DNA of 21,807 bases from a virus. Below the pieces are notes generated by a model. That model saw only the letters and a program-made list of their open reading frames with translations, made no database searches and had not been told where the DNA came from. The stretch is taken from positions 1-21,807 of IMG/VR virus record IMGVR_UViG_3300034120_002458. The stretch is one strand, 5' to 3'. Positions 16,759 to 21,807 of this stretch are shown here, piece by piece (the first letter of the stretch is position 1; each line of letters starts with the position of its first letter). A program made the translations under genes and the position numbers.

Positions 16759-18006
16759 ATGGCACAAATTACAGGAACACAAGGAGCAGACTTAACCCAG
16801 AAACTTTCCCAATATTTAGTAGATAATGCAGGGGTAATAGATTCTACTGCACTTGCTAATCTATTAAACCAATACTTACCTCCAAATGAAAAAGTTGGAT
16901 TGGCAAGTGGGGGCGTACTATCTAATGGTATTTACAAAAAATTCGGAGAATTTGATGTTATTGCAAATAAAATAGAGGTGGTGACAGAAGGATTATGGAG
17001 TAACGGAAGCGGAAGCTTAGGTTCTGCTATAGCAACGGGCTCTACATCAACTATTGCAGGACATAGTGGTTCAGCAGCATCTAAATATTATTTAAATGTA
17101 TTCCTAACTGGTTCAAACACCGGTTCTACTGCACCAATAGAATTTGCATTAGCATATGGACACAAATACGGAAGTGGCTCGGTTCAATTAACAACTTCAG
17201 ATGAAGCGTTACTACCAACAAAGGCAATTTATTCACAATATAGAATTCTTCTAAATGATAACTTTGAAGGAGAAGCTGATGAATTTTTCACATTCTATTC
17301 TTCATCAACTGAAAATGGATACCAATCAAATGAAATCTATGTTATTAACTTAGCTAGAGCAAGATACAGACAACAGGCAGATGCGGGTAATATCAAAATC
17401 ACTTTAAGTGGTTCTAATGGAAGTACATTTACTTTTATCGATGATAGTGGTAAGAAGTTCTCTGATAAAGCAGGAAAAGCTGGAACTGTATTTAATATAG
17501 TATCTGGTTCTAACAATTTAGGAACTGAATTAGCAGCAACGATTCATTCGTATGTAGCTTCTAACCAACAAGGATTTGGTAAATTTTATCCACACTTAGG
17601 TATAATTTTATTAAATCCAGCCGCTATAGCAACTGTAGTAGGTTCAGAACTTACACCTAGTGCTACACAGACACCTTCAGCTGAAACTTATAATCACAGA
17701 AGATTATTTAACGCAATCAAAGGTGGCGGTGATTTTGAAATGAGAAGAACTGAAAACGTATCAACTCAACACTTCTTTGTAAGAGCAACAAACAGAGAGT
17801 TTAACTTCTCTAATAATCCTACATTCGTAAGTGGTTCAGATGGTACTTTAAGAGAACCTTCATTCGAAACAGACCCTAAAACATACATTACGGCAGTTGG
17901 TTTATACAACGATGCTAACGAATTATTGGCAGTGGCTAAAACCTCTCAACCAATAGTAAAATCCTTCGATAAGGAGGTGTTAGTTAAGGTAAAACTTGAT
18001 TTTTAA
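16759..18006 (+). CDS. Conserved virion structural protein (415 aa) sharing C-terminal domain with 18119-19660
   Basis: This 415-residue protein has a helical N-terminal segment (TQKLSQYLVDNAGVIDSTAL), then a Ser/Gly/Thr-rich region. A conserved centre includes AIYSQYRILL (near 155), EIYVINLARARYRQQADAGN with LTLSG-like strands, and an IDDSGKKF segment. The end (about 337-415) holds NREFNFSNNPTF, then TYITAVGLYNDANELLAVAK and a terminal VKVKLDF. I recall this architecture as a common virion protein in marine T4-like phages, without an agreed T4 equivalent. The C-terminal domain is related to that of the 513-residue protein encoded after the terminator. The stop codon sits in the first of five 13-base repeats and is followed by a rho-independent terminator. 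A baseplate or fibre role is inferred from context. Confidence 0.82.
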   Translation: MAQITGTQGADLTQKLSQYLVDNAGVIDSTALANLLNQYLPPNEKVGLASGGVLSNGIYKKFGEFDVIANKIEVVTEGLWSNGSGSLGSAIATGSTSTIAGHSGSAASKYYLNVFLTGSNTGSTAPIEFALAYGHKYGSGSVQLTTSDEALLPTKAIYSQYRILLNDNFEGEADEFFTFYSSSTENGYQSNEIYVINLARARYRQQADAGNIKITLSGSNGSTFTFIDDSGKKFSDKAGKAGTVFNIVSGSNNLGTELAATIHSYVASNQQGFGKFYPHLGIILLNPAAIATVVGSELTPSATQTPSAETYNHRRLFNAIKGGGDFEMRRTENVSTQHFFVRATNREFNFSNNPTFVSGSDGTLREPSFETDPKTYITAVGLYNDANELLAVAKTSQPIVKSFDKEVLVKVKLDF

Positions 18007-18064
18007 ACTTTATTTTTAAACTTCATTTTTAAACTTTGTTTTTAAACTTAATTTTTAAACCTTA
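18000..18064 (+). repeat. Five 13-bp tandem repeats, consensus TTTTTAAACTTNA
   Basis: Five consecutive 13-base units start at 18000, 18013, 18026, 18039 and 18052: TTTTTAAAC(T/C)T plus two variable bases. The first unit holds the final Phe and stop codon of the upstream gene. A degenerate remnant may follow at 18065. Since 13 is not a multiple of three, the TAA in successive units falls in all three frames. The array sits directly before the terminator. Confidence 0.93.
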
Positions 18065-18074
18065 ATTTTAATAG

Positions 18075-18097
18075 AACCCGCTTCGGCGGGTTTTTTT
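18075..18097 (+). terminator. Rho-independent terminator with UUCG tetraloop
   Basis: AACCCGC and GCGGGTT pair perfectly around a TTCG loop closed by C-G, the very stable cUUCGg form, and a run of T continues to 18097. It ends the 16129-18006 unit and is the only clear intrinsic terminator in the window. Confidence 0.95.
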
Positions 18098-18105
18098 AAT
18101 TGTGA

Positions 18106-18115
18106 TATTTATTAG
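18106..18115 (+). promoter_or_regulatory. TATTTATTAG motif just after the terminator
   Basis: TATTTATTAG lies three bases before the ATG at 18119 and nine bases after the terminator T-run. It is identical to the motif at 1284. Because a strong terminator stands directly upstream, the next gene needs its own start signal, which supports a promoter reading; the very short distance to the ATG argues for a near-leaderless message. Confidence 0.42.
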
Positions 18116-18118
18116 TGT

Positions 18119-19660
18119 ATGTTTAAGTCAATTTCTAAATCGGATATTACGATAAGACCATTTAAGGTCTATAAAAACTGGTCTTTTAATGAGGATACTA
18201 TAAATCTTCACGCTATTCAGCATAGAGAGGGGGCGTTTGAAGATTATGAGGGATTTAAGCTATATGGTTCTGGTAGTAATTATAACTTCCCATATGAATA
18301 TAGTGAATATGCTACTGATAGGAGTATTAGAGCAATGTTTTATAACAATTCAGCTAAATTAGTAGCGGTTGTAACCAATTGGAACAATGAACGATATAAA
18401 TCTAAAAAACAAAGGTATTTTGTAGTATCTAATATAAATGATATGACGAATGCGGATGTAACATATGAATATTATTATGATTCTGCAACTGATAGTTACA
18501 TAGATGAATTTCAGGAATATTTAGATTCAAACAATTATATCGTTAATGATAAGGGACAGATATTATCAGGAAACTATACAGATATAAGTAAGATGTATGG
18601 TAGTATGAACAGTTTAGGTTCTGTTCAGGAAAGACAAATCGGAGATAGATTTTTTCTATGGAACATACCTCAAAAATTTGTAGGTGAGCAAATTAAACCA
18701 GGCTCATTCAGAGTTGTTGATTATGGTAGAACGAGAAATTCAAAAGGTAAAAAAGGTGAATTTGTAACTATTGTAGATGATGGTAAATCTAACCTAATTG
18801 ATAATGATAGAGATTTTCTAGGAATAATAGAAATGGATTTTAGTGGGAGTAATAATACAGGTAGTATGATTATTCGAACTACCGAAGGTTTGGATTATAA
18901 TTTTAATTTATATGAAGGAGACTTTGGGGATGATATTGTAAATAATGATGAAGTATTGACATATCAGTATGCAAATGATAGACCATACGAAATAGATTCC
19001 AGAGATATAGATGAGGTTGATATTGCGTTTGGATTTATGTATGCGGATGAGGAGTGGGATTTACCATATCCTATACAGAATCCTAAAAAATCTTTAGGTA
19101 ATATATTCTATGCTAATGGTATAGCTACTATAACATGGCAAACCGGATTTAGTAATAGTAACGGGGTAATTGTGGAAGGTAGTAATTACAATTTTGGAGC
19201 AAGTGGATACCAAATGGATTTTAAATCAACTAAAACTATTTTTGAAAACGAAGTTTTTTTAGAAGTTAAACCAATGGAATTTAACATATCAACTAATCCA
19301 TCAGCTACTACATTTTATAGTGGAGCAGCTTATATTAATAAATACATTGAAGTGAAACCACCGGCATTAGGAGATAGTGGTTCGTTCTTTGATTTAGATT
19401 TTCGTATTAAATCGGAAAGAGTATTTAATTATACCTCATCGTGGGGAGCACCTGGAACTCCAGTTACTCGTTCAATAGGATTTGATGAATACGAATTTAG
19501 TTCTTCTCTAGACCCAACAGGTTCGTATCTGGCACCATATATTACAACAGTTGGATTGTACGATGATGAGTATAATTTAGTTGCAGTTGCTAAAATACCA
19601 GCAAAACCGAAATCTACACCAGATATGCCGGTTAATATTGTTGTTCGTTTTGATACTTAA
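18119..19660 (+). CDS. Conserved virion structural protein (513 aa), paralogous C terminus
   Basis: This 513-residue protein opens MFKSISKSDITIRPFKVYKN and contains GDRFFLWNIPQKFVGEQIKP followed by GSF (about 180-205). I recall this block from a common virion protein of marine T4-like phages. It is Asp/Tyr/Asn-rich and mostly beta. The last 135 residues (from about 379) contain MEFNISTNPSA and, after an insertion of roughly 50 residues, YITTVGLYDDEYNLVAVAK and a terminal VRFDT. This parallels REFNFSNNPTF and YITAVGLYNDANELLAVAK of the 415-residue protein encoded before the terminator. No enzymatic motif is visible. Both proteins may occupy related sites in the baseplate or fibre network. No Shine-Dalgarno sequence precedes the ATG. 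Confidence 0.82.
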   Translation: MFKSISKSDITIRPFKVYKNWSFNEDTINLHAIQHREGAFEDYEGFKLYGSGSNYNFPYEYSEYATDRSIRAMFYNNSAKLVAVVTNWNNERYKSKKQRYFVVSNINDMTNADVTYEYYYDSATDSYIDEFQEYLDSNNYIVNDKGQILSGNYTDISKMYGSMNSLGSVQERQIGDRFFLWNIPQKFVGEQIKPGSFRVVDYGRTRNSKGKKGEFVTIVDDGKSNLIDNDRDFLGIIEMDFSGSNNTGSMIIRTTEGLDYNFNLYEGDFGDDIVNNDEVLTYQYANDRPYEIDSRDIDEVDIAFGFMYADEEWDLPYPIQNPKKSLGNIFYANGIATITWQTGFSNSNGVIVEGSNYNFGASGYQMDFKSTKTIFENEVFLEVKPMEFNISTNPSATTFYSGAAYINKYIEVKPPALGDSGSFFDLDFRIKSERVFNYTSSWGAPGTPVTRSIGFDEYEFSSSLDPTGSYLAPYITTVGLYDDEYNLVAVAKIPAKPKSTPDMPVNIVVRFDT

Positions 19661-19675
19661 TCGTTATGAAACTAA

Positions 19676-19684
19676 TATTTATAA
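19676..19684 (+). promoter_or_regulatory. TATTTATAA motif before the 77-residue gene
   Basis: TATTTATAA lies 12 bases before the ATG at 19697 in a 36-base gap. It is the last of the six gap motifs with core TATTTAT[A/T], followed by an A-rich leader (aataaaacaaATG). Confidence 0.4.
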
Positions 19685-19696
19685 TAAATAAAACAA

Positions 19697-19930
19697 ATGG
19701 CTAAATCAATAATTGATACTTACAACACATCCAAAATTAAGGAAAAGGGAGCTAGTGCTCAAAAAGTAGATTTTATAAAAAGTAAAGTTGGCGGTGAAAT
19801 TGCCGTTAACGGATTCACTCCTAAAGCATTGGGTGGAGTAACGGATTATAATCTAAAGGATAATGTATTGAACGCAGCTAGAAAGGGTAATGTTAATAAC
19901 TCACCTTATTCAGCTGGAGTTACTAAATAA
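19697..19930 (+). CDS. Small protein of unknown function (77 aa)
   Basis: This 77-residue basic protein opens MAKSIIDTYNTSKIKEKGAS and ends SPYSAGVTK. It has a charged helical N-terminal part and a Gly/Asn-rich rest (GFTPKALGGVTDYNLKD), with no membrane segment or known motif. Its own upstream motif and A-rich leader, plus normal codon usage, support a real gene. It is the last probable virion-side gene before the endonuclease. Function unknown. Confidence 0.68.
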   Translation: MAKSIIDTYNTSKIKEKGASAQKVDFIKSKVGGEIAVNGFTPKALGGVTDYNLKDNVLNAARKGNVNNSPYSAGVTK

Positions 19931-19952
19931 ATTTTTATCTAAAAGGTTACAT

Positions 19953-20399
19953 ATGTGGAAATATAATAATGAGGAAATCTCAGACATAAGTGAGATTCCA
20001 TATGGAGCTTTTGGCTTTGTGTATGAGGTATTACATAAACCATCTGGTAAAAAATATATCGGAAGAAAACAGCTCATATCAGTAATTACAAAAGCATTAG
20101 GTAAAAAAGAACTAGCTGAAATAACTGATAAAAGAGCTAGTAAGAAAAAGAAGGTTCAAAAGGAGAGTGATTGGAAAACCTATTACGGGTCTCACTCTGA
20201 AATCAAACAACTTATAAAAGAAGGTAAGCAAGAAGAATTCGAAAGAACGATTCTTGAATTTGCCTTTGCCCCAAAACATCTTACCTATTTGGAAACAAAA
20301 TATCTATTCTCATTGGGAGTATTAGAAAATGGAGATGTTTATTTTAATGACAACATTTTAGGAAAGTTCTTTCGAAAAGATTTACCAAAGTATGAGTGA
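19953..20399 (+). CDS. GIY-YIG-like endonuclease, probably free-standing homing type
   Basis: This 148-residue protein has a degenerate GIY-YIG signature: GFVY at residues 21-24 and KKYIGRKQ at 33-40. The family then continues with SDWKTYYGS (72-80), EFERTILEF and LTYLETKYLF, where Glu114 is the candidate metal-binding Glu, and NDNILGK near the end. This order of motifs is that of phage GIY-YIG (Seg-like) endonucleases, which cut DNA and often spread between related genomes. The ATG at 19953 is chosen over one at 19890 because it follows AAAAGG and avoids a 41-base overlap with the preceding gene. A separate DNA-binding domain is not visible. The next gene overlaps its end by 8 bases. Activity cannot be judged from sequence alone. 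Confidence 0.78.
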   Translation: MWKYNNEEISDISEIPYGAFGFVYEVLHKPSGKKYIGRKQLISVITKALGKKELAEITDKRASKKKKVQKESDWKTYYGSHSEIKQLIKEGKQEEFERTILEFAFAPKHLTYLETKYLFSLGVLENGDVYFNDNILGKFFRKDLPKYE

Positions 20400-21216
20400 T
20401 TTATTAATTACGATAGGTGATTCATTTACCTACGGTGAAGGATTGCAATTTCATTTATGGAAAGAAAAGTATAGTAATACTTTTGATAAGTTTAAAGGTA
20501 AAACTTCATATGAACCATGCCAAACTGTTAGTGAAACATTTTCCGAATTTTATGAGTATAGAATGGCTAATAACTATAGTGGAGTATTGAGTAAATTATT
20601 AGGAATTAATCGAGTTTCTAATTTTGGAAATGGAGGAAGTAACTACGGAGCATTAGAAACACTTGATATTTGGTTAGAATATCTTAAAGGTGAACCAACG
20701 ATAATACCTAAATTTTTTGTATTTCAATTTACTAATATAGTGAGGGATATTGGGCACACTCAAAGTAAATATAGAAGTACAGGTGGAATATTTGGTAGTG
20801 AATTTTATGAAGATATAAAATACACAATTGCTAAATTAAATCCAGTGCATATCCGAACTAAGGGGGATATTGAAAAAATGAATCCTATACTTACTAAAAT
20901 ATTTCAGATAATTCTTTTGGAAGTTAAAAAAAGATTTAGTATATTAGAAGATAAATATGGGTGTAAGTGTATTTACTTCTTAGGTTCGGTGGAAGAATAT
21001 TCCAAACATCTTATACATGATATAGCAAGTATAGATGATTACTGTCTTCCTATAATCTACGATGGTACTTCCTATGAAAGTTGGGATATAATGAATAGAA
21101 AGTGTGGTCTCACTTTAAGAGAAAACATAGGGGTAAACGATGACCATCCTTGTTTAGAATCTCACAATTGGTTAGCTAATCAGCTTTACAAAAAATATTT
21201 GGAAATCTCCAAATAA
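20392..21216 (+). CDS. SGNH/GDSL-hydrolase-like protein (copy B)
   Basis: This 274-residue protein has the SGNH layout in clearer form than the copy at 496-1278. Block I is ITIGDSFTYGEG (residues 6-17, Ser in GDS). Block II is NFGNGGSNYGALE (about 77-89), with the Gly and Asn expected for the oxyanion hole. FQFTNIVRD follows, comparable to MWSSSLRD in copy A. Block V is NDDHPCLESHNWLANQL near the C terminus with the candidate His; Asp lies directly before it rather than three residues before. No signal peptide is visible. It starts inside the endonuclease gene (8-base overlap). It probably acts on an ester or acyl group on a glycan or other substrate; the target is unknown. Confidence 0.8.
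   Translation: MSDLLITIGDSFTYGEGLQFHLWKEKYSNTFDKFKGKTSYEPCQTVSETFSEFYEYRMANNYSGVLSKLLGINRVSNFGNGGSNYGALETLDIWLEYLKGEPTIIPKFFVFQFTNIVRDIGHTQSKYRSTGGIFGSEFYEDIKYTIAKLNPVHIRTKGDIEKMNPILTKIFQIILLEVKKRFSILEDKYGCKCIYFLGSVEEYSKHLIHDIASIDDYCLPIIYDGTSYESWDIMNRKCGLTLRENIGVNDDHPCLESHNWLANQLYKKYLEISK
21196..21215 (+). repeat. 8-bp perfect inverted repeat at the end of SGNH copy B
   Basis: TATTTGGA and TCCAAATA pair perfectly around a 4-base AATC loop and overlap the stop codon of the upstream gene. TATTTGG recurs at 21224-21230. No T-run follows, so it is not a standard terminator; an operator or mRNA-end hairpin is possible. Confidence 0.7.
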
Positions 21217-21229
21217 TTTCGTATATTTG
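21198..21229 (+). promoter_or_regulatory. Candidate Bacteroidota-type promoter (TTTG-N20-TATATTTG)
   Basis: TTTG at 21198-21201 and TATATTTG at 21222-21229 are 20 bases apart, matching the known Bacteroidota pattern TTTG, then about 19-20 bases, then TAnnTTTG. Its -33 box lies in the inverted repeat. The ATG at 21233 is only three bases downstream, so transcription from it would be nearly leaderless, which weakens the call. Confidence 0.35.
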
Positions 21230-21232
21230 GGT

Positions 21233-21807
21233 ATGAAAAAATTGTATCTTTTCGGAGATTCATTCTCGTTATTTACGGAGGATATTAAAGATTATTATCT
21301 AAACGATATAGAATTTAATACCCACCACTCTCTATCAAACGACCATATTCTTAAATTAGTAAAATTAAAACTTAATAAATTACTAAAAGGAAATGGTGAT
21401 ATGAGCGGTTCTACGATATTGATACAATTAACGGTTTGTAGTAGAATTTGTGTTTTACAATCTAACATAAATGGAACGAGAGAATTTATGCAAAGTGTGT
21501 ATAAATACGATAACACTATGGTTGGGTATGGTGATATTGATATTTTTGACAACAAATATCATACTTTATATCCTAATATGTCTTCAATGGATTCCGATTT
21601 AGTGAAGATGGTATTTATGCCGTATTTAGGATTTTTTATTAATCAAAACGAACTAAGAATTTTCAATGATTTAATATTAGAGATATCTCTATTAAAAAAA
21701 TTAGCAGAAACAATCGGAGTAAAGTTGGAGTACTTTTTATACTCATCTGATTTTGATAAAAAATTAATTAGTACGAAATCCGGAGGAGAACAGATATCTA
21801 AAAGTGA
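21233..21807 (+). CDS. SGNH/GDSL-hydrolase-like protein (copy C), 3' truncated
   Basis: The frame opens MKKLYLFGDSFSLFTEDIKD and stays open to the right edge for 191 codons, so the C terminus is outside the window. Block I is LFGDSFS (residues 6-12) with the candidate nucleophile Ser. SNDHILKLV (about 35-43) and the strand TILIQLTVCSR (about 61-71) occupy the places of block II and III, but the Gly-rich block II of copy B is not evident. The His-bearing block V would lie beyond the edge. It lies 16 bases after copy B. The assignment rests mainly on block I and position; without the C-terminal block, catalytic competence cannot be judged. Confidence 0.65.
   Translation, partial: MKKLYLFGDSFSLFTEDIKDYYLNDIEFNTHHSLSNDHILKLVKLKLNKLLKGNGDMSGSTILIQLTVCSRICVLQSNINGTREFMQSVYKYDNTMVGYGDIDIFDNKYHTLYPNMSSMDSDLVKMVFMPYLGFFINQNELRIFNDLILEISLLKKLAETIGVKLEYFLYSSDFDKKLISTKSGGEQISKS

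Noticed and set aside
21295-21555. Minus-strand open frame of 86 residues at the right edge
   Set aside because: The + strand frame from 21233 encodes a protein with a GDS block and runs open to the edge; the minus frame is its shadow.

Overview
The window is part of a large, AT-rich (roughly one third G+C by eye) contractile-tailed phage genome. It carries 20 genes, all on the + strand and almost without gaps; the longest non-coding stretch is about 110 bases (18007-18118). The recognisable core is a T4-type baseplate block in the order hub spike (gp5-like), peptidase, small helical protein, gp25, gp6. It is followed by a run of large virion proteins of the kind found in T4-related marine and environmental myoviruses. 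The host cannot be read directly. Three hints favour a Bacteroidota (flavobacteria-like) host: strong AT bias, almost no Shine-Dalgarno sequences with A/T-rich leaders instead, and one candidate promoter of the Bacteroidota TTTG-N20-TAnnTTTG form at 21198-21229. This host call is an inference.

Layout. (i) 1-1278: the C-terminal part of a NodU/CmcH-type carbamoyltransferase, translationally coupled (ATGA overlap) to an SGNH/GDSL-hydrolase-like protein. (ii) 1295-4273: a small helical protein, the gp5-like hub spike without a lysozyme domain, and a protein with a C39-like cysteine-peptidase domain. (iii) 4306-9218: a small coiled-coil protein, gp25, gp6, a DNRLRE-type beta-domain protein and a coiled-coil protein, several joined by TAATG stop/start junctions. 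(iv) 9229-16066: two proteins with Pro/Thr-rich then poly-Gly tails and a 1626-residue protein with a LamG-like lectin domain. (v) 16129-18006: two virion proteins that look like a separate transcription unit, with an AT-rich motif in front and, behind, five 13-bp repeats and a strong UUCG-loop terminator. (vi) 18119-19930: a 513-residue virion protein sharing a C-terminal domain with the 415-residue protein before the terminator, then a 77-residue unknown. (vii) 19953-21807: a GIY-YIG-like endonuclease and two more SGNH-like proteins, the last cut by the window edge.

How it fits together. Groups ii-vi probably build the baseplate, its central spike and its peripheral or fibre-linked parts. 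The peptidase and lectin-like domains are candidates for contact with, or local digestion of, the cell envelope. The flanking carbamoyltransferase and three SGNH-like proteins look like an accessory decoration module acting on glycans or another acyl-bearing target. Six gaps between genes carry a TATTTAT[A/T] motif, a candidate promoter (late-type) or initiation signal. No tRNA, CRISPR array, integrase or insertion sequence was seen.
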